This document shows positions 7,161-18,100 of a stretch of DNA of 64,000 bases, piece by piece. The stretch's first letter is position 1; every line of letters begins with the position of its first letter. Origin of the DNA: GCA-016699895 sp964633435. Its GTDB lineage: Bacteria > Patescibacteriota > Saccharimonadia > Saccharimonadales > Saccharimonadaceae. The position numbers and the translations under genes are program-made. Location: contig CAZWHA010000002.1 of the NCBI GenBank assembly GCA_964633435.1, forward strand, positions 124,001 through 188,000, read 5' to 3'. Below the pieces are notes generated by a model. It was given only the letters and a program-made list of their open reading frames with translations, was not told where the DNA came from and made no database searches.

Positions 7161-10100
7161 TTACTTATTCACCAGCGTTAGCAGTTCAGAGTACGAGCTA
7201 ACGGCACTATACTTCACTGTATCGCTACTAATGACCGAGAAGTGTCGCCTCGCACACTCAATCTTGGCTTTCTCGACTTCACGCAGCTGCAAGTCGCTCG
7301 TATCGCCCTTGGTTTCTGCTACGAAGTAAATGTGCTTCACGCTGCCCTCTTTGAACGATATCGCCCAGTCGGGGTTATATTTACCCATTGGTGTATTGAT
7401 ATAGAAGCCACTTGGTAGTTTTACATACAACTCGACAATATCTTGCGTGTCCAGTTCAGCTGCCAGCTCTTTCTCGACAGTTGAATCGTACTTCAGCTTG
7501 TCGTACAAATGCCGCTTGGCATCCACAACATTCTGACCATACTCACCAGCAATAGTCGTATCGATAAATATCTCCTCGGCATTCCACTGTTCATCGAGCT
7601 TATCGTAGGTGATATGCTCGATGATTGTGCTGGCTTTTTGCTCGTCAATCAGCTTGATTGCTTCACGAATGAACTCCTCGGGATTGACGGAGAATAGCTT
7701 GAATACAGCAGGCTCGATGCCCGTTAGTACCTTCGCTACAGACTCACGTGTGAGTTTTGTCGGCATCGCAATCTCGCCCAGTAGGTCAAAGGTTACGCCA
7801 CGAGCCGCTACTTCCTCAAGTGCCACCTGCGTGCCAATCAGCTTCTTCATCTCTGGGTTATTTTGCTTGGTCGAGTCTAAATATCCCTGATTAATCACGA
7901 CAAGCGTCTGTGATACACGCAAGTTCTTATTGAGACTACGGATACACGACTCAATCAGGCTATCCTCATTAAACGATACCGTATAGTATGTTTTTGAGTT
8001 AATATTCTCCCATAGAGCCTTGAATTCACGACTGGCGAACTTCTCGTGATTGATATTGAGCGTTGCTTTGGTACGAGCATCCGAAACAATCGGGTTCTTC
8101 TTGGGGTCATAGACTGATTCGACAAGCTGTAAGACATTCTCGGTATATGGAGTAAGTCCAGCATCTATCTGGCCAATCACTTCGGCTATCTTTTCACTTC
8201 GTAGCTCTGGCGTAAGGTCGTGGAAGTCTTCGCTAAGCTGCCCCTCACTTACAAGACCGGTCATCTGAAGTGCCACAAAAATCTGAGCCGCCTTGCTGCT
8301 GTCGATTGTTGTCTCGTTGCCAGCTCCATCCACCCATACTTGACCAGTAAAGAGGTCTGGCGTGATTTCCTTTGGTCGGTTCTTGATAACTTCGTAGAAT
8401 TCGTCCTGCAACGCCTTAGCAAACTCTTCGTAGCTTTCGTTGGCGATAACTGTCAATGCGTTAATGTCATGCACCGCATGCGTGCCAAGTACATCGGCAT
8501 CCATACGTTCACCATCTTTGTTGACGCTCAAACGCAGGCCACGCCCGATTTCTTGCCGCTTCTTTATTTCGCCTGTACTGGTACGCAAAGTACAGATCTG
8601 GAATACATTCGGATTATCCCAGCCTTCACGCAGTGCTGAGTGGCTAAAGATAAACCGTACTGGCTCGTCATGGCTTAGTAGCCGCTCTTTATTCTTCATA
8701 ATAAGGTCGTACGCACCCACATCTGCCGATTCTGATTCGCCACGTTTCACTTCGCTGTCAACAACCCGACCTTTCTTGTCCTGCGAGAAGTAGCCGCCAT
8801 GTATCTGGCTGGGGTCGTCACGCTCTAGGTATGCACGATAATCCGCATCTTCGCCGAATGGTAACTGACTAAAGAATACATCGATAGCATTCTTGTATTC
8901 TTCCTCAAACACTTTGGCATAGTCGCCATCACGAGCCGTACCAGCCTCATCGTAGTAGCGATACTTCTTTACTTCGTCGATAAAAAAGAGTGATAGCACC
9001 TTGATGCCTTTCTTGTACAGCTCTCGCTCTTTTTCAAGGTGGCTCATAATCGTTTCGCGGATTTGAATGCGGCGAATATCATCTTCGCCACTATCCCCGA
9101 TAACCTGACCAAGAGAGATCTTGATACCGTTCGTGAATTCAACATAGCCGTCACGAGCATTGATCTCCGCTATCGTATAACCGTTGCGATACGCCTCAAT
9201 CTCGCCCGAGTGGTCGTAGATATTGTCGCCATGTGCAAAGGTTTTCACCTTCTTTTTTATACTCGTTCCAGACGCTGCATTATGCTCAAATATCACTGTT
9301 GCACTAGGGCTTTTGTTCGGAAATACATTGATACGTTGCAGATACAGATAGCCATTCGTAGCTGTTGTACCATGGACAGAAATACCCTTAACGGTAATCT
9401 TCTTCACCAGTTGCTTCTGGTATGCATCCACTGCATCAAGTCGGTACACCATATTAAAGTTCTCACGGTGCGTAGCTGAATACGTGAGGTAATAGAGCGG
9501 ATTAAAACGCCCGAGTGCGTCACGAGTAACATTCTTCTTTGATTCTGTGCCAAGCACACTCTGCGGTTCGTCAACAATCACGATTGGGTTAACGCTAGCG
9601 ATTACATCTATTGGGCGACGGCTGCGGAAGCTATCCAGCTTCATGGCAATACGCCGAGCATCCTTGCCAGTGGCGTTAAACGCCTGCGTGTTGATGATCA
9701 TGACGTTAATGCCAGAATCGTCAGCAAACTGCTCTAGCTCATTCAGGCGAGTGGAGTTGTAGACAAAGTAGCGGCATGCCTTGCCGTATTCTTCCTTAAA
9801 GTGGTCTGCTGTAATCTGAAAAGATTTCAGTACACCTTCACGAATAGCCACACTCGGTACGACAATGATGAATTTACTCCAGCCATAGCGAGCGTTCATC
9901 TCGTACATCGTCTTGATATACGTGTAGGTTTTACCCGTACCCGTCTCCATTTCTACGGTAAACACAGGCTTGGTGATTGTTTGCTTACGACCGTCTTCCC
10001 ATTGCACCTTGCTAGTCAGCGTCTCTATGGTGCGGCTCGGCAAGATACCGTATTGCTTTTGCACGCCTCGCAGGTTCTTCAGTATGTCGTCCTCTCGCAG

Positions 10101-10274
10101 GTGAATCTCGGCGTTTGACCAGCCTGTGCTGAAGATGTCTAAGGCAGTCGTCTGATTGCTATTACCTTGGTCTATCTGGAACCGACGGCTACTGCTTGGC
10201 TGCCCAGTAAATACATCGCAAACAGCATTAGTGGCGTCCTCTTGGAACTTTTGATGCTTAAAACGAAGCTTCAC
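7161..10274 (-). CDS. Type III restriction endonuclease, Res subunit
   Basis: A 1037-residue Res protein. It forms a complex with Mod, translocates or switches along DNA using ATP, and cleaves between head-to-head unmethylated sites. The helicase motifs are Walker A METGTGKTY near residue 110, the DEAD-box variant VDEPQS near 233, and EIGRGLRL (motif VI) in the second RecA domain. A C-terminal PD-(D/E)xK nuclease is marked by YNPDWA near 971 and AETKG near 988. The start is GTG at 10274, two nt after the Mod stop, with AAGGTGA about 9 nt upstream. All key residues are present, so it should be active. It is co-transcribed with mod. Confidence 0.93.
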   Translation of the reverse strand: MKLRFKHQKFQEDATNAVCDVFTGQPSSSRRFQIDQGNSNQTTALDIFSTGWSNAEIHLREDDILKNLRGVQKQYGILPSRTIETLTSKVQWEDGRKQTITKPVFTVEMETGTGKTYTYIKTMYEMNARYGWSKFIIVVPSVAIREGVLKSFQITADHFKEEYGKACRYFVYNSTRLNELEQFADDSGINVMIINTQAFNATGKDARRIAMKLDSFRSRRPIDVIASVNPIVIVDEPQSVLGTESKKNVTRDALGRFNPLYYLTYSATHRENFNMVYRLDAVDAYQKQLVKKITVKGISVHGTTATNGYLYLQRINVFPNKSPSATVIFEHNAASGTSIKKKVKTFAHGDNIYDHSGEIEAYRNGYTIAEINARDGYVEFTNGIKISLGQVIGDSGEDDIRRIQIRETIMSHLEKERELYKKGIKVLSLFFIDEVKKYRYYDEAGTARDGDYAKVFEEEYKNAIDVFFSQLPFGEDADYRAYLERDDPSQIHGGYFSQDKKGRVVDSEVKRGESESADVGAYDLIMKNKERLLSHDEPVRFIFSHSALREGWDNPNVFQICTLRTSTGEIKKRQEIGRGLRLSVNKDGERMDADVLGTHAVHDINALTVIANESYEEFAKALQDEFYEVIKNRPKEITPDLFTGQVWVDGAGNETTIDSSKAAQIFVALQMTGLVSEGQLSEDFHDLTPELRSEKIAEVIGQIDAGLTPYTENVLQLVESVYDPKKNPIVSDARTKATLNINHEKFASREFKALWENINSKTYYTVSFNEDSLIESCIRSLNKNLRVSQTLVVINQGYLDSTKQNNPEMKKLIGTQVALEEVAARGVTFDLLGEIAMPTKLTRESVAKVLTGIEPAVFKLFSVNPEEFIREAIKLIDEQKASTIIEHITYDKLDEQWNAEEIFIDTTIAGEYGQNVVDAKRHLYDKLKYDSTVEKELAAELDTQDIVELYVKLPSGFYINTPMGKYNPDWAISFKEGSVKHIYFVAETKGDTSDLQLREVEKAKIECARRHFSVISSDTVKYSAVSSYSELLTLVNK

Positions 10275-10276
10275 TA

Positions 10277-12154
10277 TTAGATCACCTTTACCTTAGTGTC
10301 TGGAGATAGTATACGGAAGTGCTCGGCGAGGTTGACCTTGGCTTCGCTGCCTGCGAATGAGGCGTCACGGAACACAGCGGTCAGTGGTTTTAGCTTAGCG
10401 ATTTCTTTGATAGCTTCTTCGCTGATGTGCTCGGCAAAACACGCCACCAACCCAGACACTTCGCCGAAGTAGTCGTATTTGTACACCGTCGCCCCAGCAA
10501 TATCGACTGTCTCGCATGGGCGGTTTAGTTCAAACGCCGATTGTGTCAGTACACCGTACAGCAGGTCGAGGTCGCTGCGGTCGTCTTTGATATTATCGAC
10601 AGTGTCCAGTAGGTTACTTTGGGTAAACTCGCCAGCAGATTTGTAAACTTCTTTGTAATTGGTGTCATCGATACGCAGAGCACGAAAGCCGTAGTCTACC
10701 TTTGCGTCGGGGTGTTCGCTTGCGATCTTATCACCAGCACGGCGGATGCGTTCACGAGAGATTTCGGGAATGGTTTTGTAGCCAGCTTTATACGCCTCAG
10801 ACTTGGCGTCGGTTTCTTCGGGCAGTTGCACCATGATCCATTTGCGATTGCCGCCGTCTTCGGCGTTGAGTTGCATGACGGCGTGAGCGGTAGAGCCTGA
10901 CCCTGCAAAGAAATCGAGAATTATATCATTCTCGTGAGAGCCGATAATCTTCATCAGGTAACCGATTAGCCCCTTTGGCTTGGAGAAATCGAAAGGTATA
11001 TTTAGCTTGATAAGCTCCTTGGAAGCCTCCGAGTTAGTGTACTTATCTAGAAGAGTAAGCGGTAGCATGCCAGATTCTTGTCTCTCATGCAGATACAGTT
11101 TTGTATAGATGTTCCACTTACTCTGATTTCCGTTCTCGTCAACCAGTGGAGATGTTTTAGTCTCTTTGAATACAACTCTACCATCTGCAAGATTCTCTAA
11201 GAATGTATCTTCTTTCCAGCGATAGATTCGGTTATTTGGCGGAAACACTATGGTTCCGTCGGGAGTTTTAATCCCATACCTACTGTTTGGCCGCTCGTCG
11301 GCATTAGGCAGGCTCGGCATGTACAGAGAAACTATATTGTATTTGCCGCGACTATCTTCATTCTTGAAAAGTTTGGTGTACTTTTCTGAATTTTGAGCCT
11401 CCGAGTCATTGAACATGGGGGTCTCTTCTATGCTACGAGCATAGGTTAGTATGTACTCGTGTGATTGAGAGAAGAACGTACCCTTATTGCTGGTCATCTT
11501 TGTCTTGCGGACAATAACACCTATGAAATTATCTTCTCCGAAGATCTCATCACTCAGTTTTCGCAGATTAGCATACTCATCCTCACCAATAGAGATAAAT
11601 ACTACACCGCTCTCGCTCAGCAAATTCCTCGCTAGCTTCAGCCGTGGATACATCATACTCAGCCAATCGCTGTGGTAGCGGCCGTTGGTTTTTTCGTTCT
11701 TTTTGAATTGAATGTTTCCGTCTTCGTCGTGGTATTCGGTGTCTTCGTCGTACTGCTCGGTATTTGCGGCAAAGTTGTCGTGGTACACAAAGTCCTTGCC
11801 GGTGTTGTATGGCGGGTCAATGTAGATCATCTTGACCTTGCCGAGGTAGCTCTCTTGCAGCAGCTTGAGGGCGTCGAGGTTGTCGCCTTCGATGAAGAGG
11901 TTTTCGGTGCTGTCCCAGTTTTTGCTAGCGTCTACATCGGGGCGGAGGGTTTTGTTGATGGGTGCACCAGCTTCGATGACAGCCTTGCGTTTGCCAACCC
12001 ACGTAAAATCGTAGCTCTCGTCCTTATCGTCCAGCCTGTCCAGCGTCTCGCCAAGGCTTTCAAAGAACTCGCGGCTGCCTCGCCAATCAACCTTGTCTAG
12101 GTTTATCTTTTCAATACCATTGTCGTCAATACTCATATCACTCCCCTCAGTCAT
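10277..12154 (-). CDS. Type III site-specific DNA methyltransferase, Mod subunit
   Basis: A 625-residue beta-class N6-adenine methyltransferase. It recognises the target sequence for the Mod-Res complex and methylates one strand. The catalytic motif YIDPPYNTGKD (near residue 113) precedes the SAM-binding FAGSGSTAHAV (near residue 417), the beta-class order. The middle region (about 200-390) is the probable target-recognition domain. The start at 12154 follows GAGGGGATGAG; a second ATG at 12136 is also preceded by GAGGGGAG, and either may be used. No simple repeat tract of the kind that makes some mod genes phase-variable is visible. The KAP NTPase gene diverges upstream. Confidence 0.93.
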   Translation of the reverse strand: MTEGSDMSIDDNGIEKINLDKVDWRGSREFFESLGETLDRLDDKDESYDFTWVGKRKAVIEAGAPINKTLRPDVDASKNWDSTENLFIEGDNLDALKLLQESYLGKVKMIYIDPPYNTGKDFVYHDNFAANTEQYDEDTEYHDEDGNIQFKKNEKTNGRYHSDWLSMMYPRLKLARNLLSESGVVFISIGEDEYANLRKLSDEIFGEDNFIGVIVRKTKMTSNKGTFFSQSHEYILTYARSIEETPMFNDSEAQNSEKYTKLFKNEDSRGKYNIVSLYMPSLPNADERPNSRYGIKTPDGTIVFPPNNRIYRWKEDTFLENLADGRVVFKETKTSPLVDENGNQSKWNIYTKLYLHERQESGMLPLTLLDKYTNSEASKELIKLNIPFDFSKPKGLIGYLMKIIGSHENDIILDFFAGSGSTAHAVMQLNAEDGGNRKWIMVQLPEETDAKSEAYKAGYKTIPEISRERIRRAGDKIASEHPDAKVDYGFRALRIDDTNYKEVYKSAGEFTQSNLLDTVDNIKDDRSDLDLLYGVLTQSAFELNRPCETVDIAGATVYKYDYFGEVSGLVACFAEHISEEAIKEIAKLKPLTAVFRDASFAGSEAKVNLAEHFRILSPDTKVKVI

Positions 12155-12238
12155 CTCATCCCCTCACTTCTGTTAGAAATTGCTGTTCAATCTGTAGGTA
12201 TTATACCATAAATAACGCCGTATAAGAGGTAGATTTGG

Positions 12239-12244
12239 TATAAT
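12239..12244 (+). promoter_or_regulatory. -10 box of the KAP NTPase gene, leaderless arrangement
   Basis: TATAAT ends 6 nt before the ATG at 12251 and there is no ribosome site between them, so the transcript would begin at or next to the start codon. No good -35 box is seen. Confidence 0.6.
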
Positions 12245-12250
12245 AAAGAT

Positions 12251-14554
12251 ATGCAAAATTATCACGACGACTCGGCAATTCAGGTTGATGACGACGATTT
12301 GTTTGGTCGTAAAGATTATGCACTCAAACTGGCGGATATAGTCGCATCTCTTGGCTCTGAGAGAAATTTTGTCGTTGGTCTTTACTCAAAATGGGGCTAC
12401 GGGAAGACCTCTACGCTCAACTTGGTCAAAACACACCTCGATGCGAATGAGGCTGTAGAGATTATCGATCTAGAGCCGTGGAATTATGTTACTAGCAAAG
12501 AATTGGCAGCGAACTTACTATACGAACTGTCCGAAAAGCTCGGGCTTAACGATACGCCGAAGAAGAAGTTCGGAAAATTATTTAGAAAGACTCAAGGAAA
12601 GGCGTCTCAAATTGTCAATGAGGCGGCCTCGTCGACTAGCATCAAGCCTGCCGAGGGCGTATCGGTTAGCCTAGGTAACGTAACGGGGGCTGTACTTGCA
12701 CTCACGCAGATATTATCGTCACCTCGCGAATATGCAATCCAGAAAGAGCGTATCGAAAAAGTAATCAGTGAAAATGGCAAGCAGGTGGTGGTGTTCATTG
12801 ATGACATCGATCGGCTCGATTCAGAGAAAATACTTGGCGTGTTTAAGCTCATAAAATCTGTAGCAAGCATCAAGGGCGTTACCTACGTGGTATCCTTTGA
12901 CGAACAGGTGGTGGCTGATGCCATCTCGGAAAGCTTGCCGAAGAAAACTGGCGGTAAAGAATACATTGATAAAATAATACAAATCCCTGTCATGTTGCCA
13001 CTCATAGAGCGATACGACCTTGATAAATACACAGACACAAAGATAGATGCTGTCTTGCAACAGAATAACGTCTCGATAAGTGAAGATGAACAAGGCGACC
13101 TGCAAGAGCTATACAAGAAAGTGAAGCATAAACTAGACACGCCTCGTGCTATCAACCGCTTTGCCAATGCGTTGCTTTTCGCTGTCCCGATGCTTAAGGA
13201 TGAGGTGAGTACATCTGACCTTGTGGCGGTAGAGCTGCTACGGGTTACGTACCCAGATCTTTATGAAGCGGTTCGCAATAACCGTGAACTACTCACTAGA
13301 GAGGGGGTCTACGACAGTTTTGATGATGACGACAAGGCTCAAGAATCTAAGGATGAGTTTGATGCCGTATTTCAGTCTAACGCCGAGTGGATGGGTATAC
13401 TCAGAACGCTATTTCCTAACGTCAACAAATACTACTATAGGGGGTCATCGTCAGATGACGCAAAGGTAAACCGTAAGTACAAACGTCTCAAATCATTCGA
13501 GTACTTTCATCGATACTTTACTTACGCCGTAGGTGCGAATGATATGTCGGATGTCTATTTTATTGAGCAGTTACAGAAGAAGGATCTTAGCGAGCAAGAC
13601 TTAGGCAAATTACTCGAGAAAGACTATGCACGAGGCTTGCAGCGGATTGAGGATAATGTGGAGATTATCAATGATGTAGCGAAGTTTGCCGCTACGCTAA
13701 TTCTGGCGGTCGAGAAGCTGCCCCGAGAGTCGACAGGGTTTTTGTCTACCGTCCCCGTAGAAAAGACTCTCTACCTAATCAGCAGCTTGATAGAACAGCA
13801 CCCCGACACCAAGGCTCTTGATGTGTATCTTGGTATTTTGCGGTCATGCAGAACGACTGAGGCGTTATCCTATCTAATGCGTCGGGTGAATGTCATGAAT
13901 AATAGCGAAGATCCAGCCGTACGTAACTTAACTGACGATGAGTTTACTACCTTTAAGAGCGAGTCAGTCAAAGTTATACAGAAACTCATCGACAGTAACA
14001 AGCTCCCGATTGATGATTACACCACGGTATCTGCCGAACTTTATGAATTTATGCGTATGTTCGAGGGTAGTACCGATTCGGTCAACACCTATATCCGATC
14101 ACGCATTAAGACTGGCAAGCAAGCTATAGACTTCATATCGCAGTTCTTAGGCAAATGGTCAAACCTTGGGTCGGGTAAGCACTTTAGGTCTGACTTGTTC
14201 GATAATGGTGCTACTGCCTACAAGTATTGGTTCGCTGATAAATTGGATGCTCAGCATCTGTACGACAAGTTGGTCAGGAGTAACGACTTCAAGAAGTTCA
14301 AAGGTATCAAGAAAGCTGATGTCCGTGAATTTGATAGGTACGGACGATCTGATATTGATATTCAAACAGGCAGCGAGAAGAATCAAGAGTTCAGGGATGT
14401 TATTGCCCAGCAGTTTATATATCTATTTGAGACGGGCATTAAGGTAGCGGAAAGCCAGACATCAGAACAGACTAATCCAGCTAACGCAGTTGCTGCTCCA
14501 GTGCATGTCGCTGACGTGCCAGCTCCTGCTTCTTCGCCATCGACACCTCAGTAG
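12251..14554 (+). CDS. KAP family P-loop NTPase
   Basis: A 767-residue KAP (STAND-related) ATPase. Walker A, YSKWGYGKTS, is at residues 45-54, and Walker B, VVFIDDIDRLDSEKI, is near 182-195. YVVSFDEQVV follows, in the position of a sensor strand. KAP proteins often carry inserted transmembrane helices and take part in phage defence. Here the candidate insert (about residues 95-165) is only mildly hydrophobic (TGAVLALTQIL). It is the only plus-strand gene of the defence block, with mod-res on one side and DUF4391-helicase on the other. Its 3' end overlaps the DUF4391 gene tail-to-tail by 74 nt. The C-terminal tail is Ala/Pro/Ser-rich. Confidence 0.88.
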   Translation: MQNYHDDSAIQVDDDDLFGRKDYALKLADIVASLGSERNFVVGLYSKWGYGKTSTLNLVKTHLDANEAVEIIDLEPWNYVTSKELAANLLYELSEKLGLNDTPKKKFGKLFRKTQGKASQIVNEAASSTSIKPAEGVSVSLGNVTGAVLALTQILSSPREYAIQKERIEKVISENGKQVVVFIDDIDRLDSEKILGVFKLIKSVASIKGVTYVVSFDEQVVADAISESLPKKTGGKEYIDKIIQIPVMLPLIERYDLDKYTDTKIDAVLQQNNVSISEDEQGDLQELYKKVKHKLDTPRAINRFANALLFAVPMLKDEVSTSDLVAVELLRVTYPDLYEAVRNNRELLTREGVYDSFDDDDKAQESKDEFDAVFQSNAEWMGILRTLFPNVNKYYYRGSSSDDAKVNRKYKRLKSFEYFHRYFTYAVGANDMSDVYFIEQLQKKDLSEQDLGKLLEKDYARGLQRIEDNVEIINDVAKFAATLILAVEKLPRESTGFLSTVPVEKTLYLISSLIEQHPDTKALDVYLGILRSCRTTEALSYLMRRVNVMNNSEDPAVRNLTDDEFTTFKSESVKVIQKLIDSNKLPIDDYTTVSAELYEFMRMFEGSTDSVNTYIRSRIKTGKQAIDFISQFLGKWSNLGSGKHFRSDLFDNGATAYKYWFADKLDAQHLYDKLVRSNDFKKFKGIKKADVREFDRYGRSDIDIQTGSEKNQEFRDVIAQQFIYLFETGIKVAESQTSEQTNPANAVAAPVHVADVPAPASSPSTPQ

Positions 14555-15122
14555 CTATCTTCTTATCTATAGTATCCATCTGCTTTTTAATCTCTTTGTT
14601 CTTCTCCCATCGCTCAATGGTCGCCCTAGGGTCGGAATACGGCTGCCTAGCGATGCCCGCTATTTGGAATATATAGCCTACGTAAATGTGTGACATGACG
14701 TTGCCGTTCAATATAAACTTGCCGCTTGGTCGGCTCCAGCCAGTATCCACGAAGTCGTCGTTTTTAGTCTTCATGCCGTATTCTTTTTTGAACGACTTCA
14801 GCGATGTTGCTATTTTGCAGTCACCATTCGCAGGTCTCTTGAGTACGTAGATGATTGGGTATGGTATGGAGCTATCAATGTGACGTAGTACAGCATTGCT
14901 AATCGACCTGCCTTTTAGGACAATCTCAAAAATCTGAATCTCCTCGATCGTATCATCCTTTGACACATTGAGGGTATCTGGCGATATTTTGTGCGTCCAC
15001 GTAATTTTTTCAATTTCATCGGTGAACTGCTGCTTCAGCTTGCCAGCGACGGTAGTCTTTTTGTAGAACTTATCTTTTGCCAAAAAGCGATCTACGACGG
15101 TTGAACTAGGTAGGTCAAACAT
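14481..15122 (-). CDS. DUF4391 domain protein, defence-associated
   Basis: A 213-residue protein beginning MFDLPSSTVVDRFLAKDKFYK, with IQIFEIVLKG, IPYPIIYVLKR and DTGWSRPSG, a pattern I associate with DUF4391. By family knowledge these proteins accompany SNF2-type helicases in restriction-like loci; their activity is not established. It lies 9 nt after the helicase stop codon and is presumably co-translated with it. The C-terminal 40 residues form a charged helix with coiled-coil character (KQMDTIDKKIATEVSMAKKQ). Its 3' end is antisense to the KAP gene's 3' end over 74 nt, which would tend to limit expression of one by the other. Confidence 0.8.
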   Translation of the reverse strand: MFDLPSSTVVDRFLAKDKFYKKTTVAGKLKQQFTDEIEKITWTHKISPDTLNVSKDDTIEEIQIFEIVLKGRSISNAVLRHIDSSIPYPIIYVLKRPANGDCKIATSLKSFKKEYGMKTKNDDFVDTGWSRPSGKFILNGNVMSHIYVGYIFQIAGIARQPYSDPRATIERWEKNKEIKKQMDTIDKKIATEVSMAKKQELARQRHALEQQLR

Positions 15123-15131
15123 TCTGGTACT

Positions 15132-18100
15132 CTAGCCCTTAATAACCAAGAAGTTAATAAGCTCAAAGTCGTCCAATCCCTGAATATCGCTGACGAGTGC
15201 GGTCGTGCCTCCTGGTGAAAAGAGGCTGTCGGTGTCGGCTTCGTCCTTGGTGGTGATAACCGACTGTATTGCAGCAGTCAAACGCTCAGTATAGCTGCTC
15301 ATGTCCTTGCCGTTATTCGTCTCGGCATTGAACTTGGCAACCATATCGGCATCTGGCTGGTCGCGACCTTTGGCGAAGTAGCGTAGCCTATCGAGGAGTT
15401 CCTTTGATTGTAAGTGATTGACGACGACATGTCCGTCATCGGCGATATAGACAAGATAAAACGGATGGAGGCGGTTCTGTTTGTCGATATTCACGCCGTG
15501 GTTAAGGTTTTTCAGCACAAAGATGACGCCCGGCTGCGTACCCTCTGTTGCCCGTGCTACAGCATGAATACCAAACGGCAAGGCATCTGCTTCGCCATAC
15601 TTTTTGAGTAGTTCCTGTAGATCGAGATGGAACTCATTGAGACCAAGATCCATAATCGAGACGCCACCGCTCATTTCTTCTAGGTCGACAACTTCATTTT
15701 GAATCTTTTCGAGCTGGCTTTTTCGGTATTCAAGCTCGGCATTGTCCGCTTCATCGATTGGATTGTCATTACCAGTGGCAGTCAGGTTGACCATACGCAT
15801 GCGACCCTCAACACGAGCCTTGAGGTTGATGTATTCATCGAGCGAGATGTTCGGCCAGAAGTTCGTTAGCTGGATTGCATCGTTGGTCGAACCAATACGG
15901 TCAACACGACCAAAGCGTTGAATAATACGCACTGGGTTCCAGTGAATGTCGTAGTTAACGAGGTAGTCGCAGTCCTGAAGGTTCTGTCCCTCCGAGATAC
16001 AATCCGTTCCAAATAGGATATCAATCTCGCCTGGACTTTCATCGGTATTGTCGAACAGAACGTCTCGTCCTTTTGATTTCGGCGAGAACAGCGTCAGGAT
16101 AGTGTTAAACTCTGGCTTGACAAGGCGAGAGGTCGGAATCGTCATCGCAGGATTTTTCGTACCAGTAACAACGGCGGAGTTAAGACCAAACTCATCCTTG
16201 ATCTTTTGAGCCAGCTCGCCGTATAGATAATCTGCCGTATCGGCAAAGGCAGTAAAGACGAGCACCTTTTTATTATCACCATTGATCGGGTTGTTAATTT
16301 TGCCGCGAATAATCTCAAGCAGTCGCTCTAGTTTGAGGTCGTGCTCGTTGGCAACGGGAGTGATCATAGCCAGCAGTTCATTCAAGATAGCCTTGTCTTC
16401 CTCTAGTTTCATACGCCAACTAACGAGGTCTATGTCGGCAAGGTCGATTTTAAGGTCTTTACCAACTGTCCATTCCGCTTCTTCTGGATCTTCGTCATAT
16501 TCGGTAAACGTCACGTTGGACTGGCTGACTGTCGTACTCGCACCTCGCCCTTGCTGGAAGCGGTCGATACTGTCTGTAATGCTGTCGATGAGGTCGTACA
16601 TCCGCTCCGAAGTTTTACGGAAGGCGTACACGCTGCTTTCGAGGCGTTTGAGCATGTTAGTAACCATCAGTACATTACGGCCAGTTTCACGGTTTGCCCA
16701 ACTACGACCTTTGGCACTTTCAAGGTCTACGTAATTACCCAGTCTTGATGGAAATACGTGCTTCATTGGCGTGTAAACATCCATATTGAGCGAGTCGATG
16801 CGGTTAAATATCTCGTCAAACGTGACGCCCTCTATATCGGTGAGTTCTGGTCGTTCTGAAATCGGCTTGAGACGTGTCGGGAACTTACCGACGTCAGATA
16901 GTGAGTAGTATCGCTCGATGTGCTTACGTGAGCGTGCAATCGTGACGCTGTCGAGCAACTCAAAGAAGTCGAAGTGTAGCATCCCTAGAAGTGTCGATGT
17001 CGTGCGTTCTTCTGGGGGCAGCTCGTTCCATGCCTTAAAGGCGGCACTGGCATCACGGAATATTTTCTCGATGGGGCTATTTGTCTTGAGTGACGAGTCG
17101 AGCTGGGTCGAGTCGCCCTCGGCAGCAAGCATCAGCTGGTTGCGTAGGTCGGCGAAGCGGTTGTTGACTGGCGTTGCAGAGAGCATGAGAACTTTTGTCT
17201 TTACGCCGTCACGGATAATGCGGTTCATGAGTTTTTGGTAGCGATTTTCATATTCGTCGCCATCTTTGCGGTGAGTGCTTGATTCACCGTTACGGAAATT
17301 GTGTGATTCATCAATGACCACGAGGTCATAATTGCCCCAATTGAGGTTTTGTAAGTCGATGCCATTGCTGTCGCCACGCTCTCGGCTCATGTCTGTATGG
17401 AATAGAACGTCATAACGCAATCGATCTTCGGACAATGGGTTGTTTTTATAGTTGCCCTTGAAGGTGTTCCAGTTGTCTTTCAGCCGTTTTGGCACGAGTA
17501 CGAGGACATTCTTGTTGCGAGATTCGTAGTACTTAATAACGCCGAGTGCAGAAAACGTCTTACCAAGACCAACTGAGTCGGCGAGGATGCATCCGTTGTG
17601 TTTTTCAAGCTTTGATATGCAGCCAATCACTGCATCCTTCTGGAAGTCGTAAAGCTTACTCCATACGACAGAGTTTTTGAAGCCAGTAGCCTCATTTGGA
17701 AGAAAGTCTGCATTAAGATCCTCAAGAAACTCACTGAAGATATTGTAGAGTGCCGCAAAATAGATTAGTTCGGGCGAGTTCTCTTTGTAGGCTGCGGTAA
17801 TGTTTTCAAGCACTGACTCGGTGACGTCAGCAAGACGTGTATCTTCGTTCCAAACAGCATCAAATGTCTCGATGAAGTGGCGAGCTTGTGGTGCATATAC
17901 CTTTGTCGTCGTCGAGTAGGCGTTGTGTCCACGATCTGCACCGAGGTCTGCCGTCGTGAAGTTCATGAGTGGTGTGTAGGCGGCTTGCTCATCGCCGTTC
18001 TCTACCGACATAAACGGCATCATGTGATCACCAGAGATATTTGACTTAAACTTCACCTTGCGGCGAATCCAGTCGGCACATTCTTTGGCAATAGCTTGCT

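Noticed and set aside
11672..12100. Val-rich plus-strand frame of 142 codons opposite mod
   Set aside because: It is antisense to a conserved type III Mod gene, with low-complexity Val/Phe content and no start signals.
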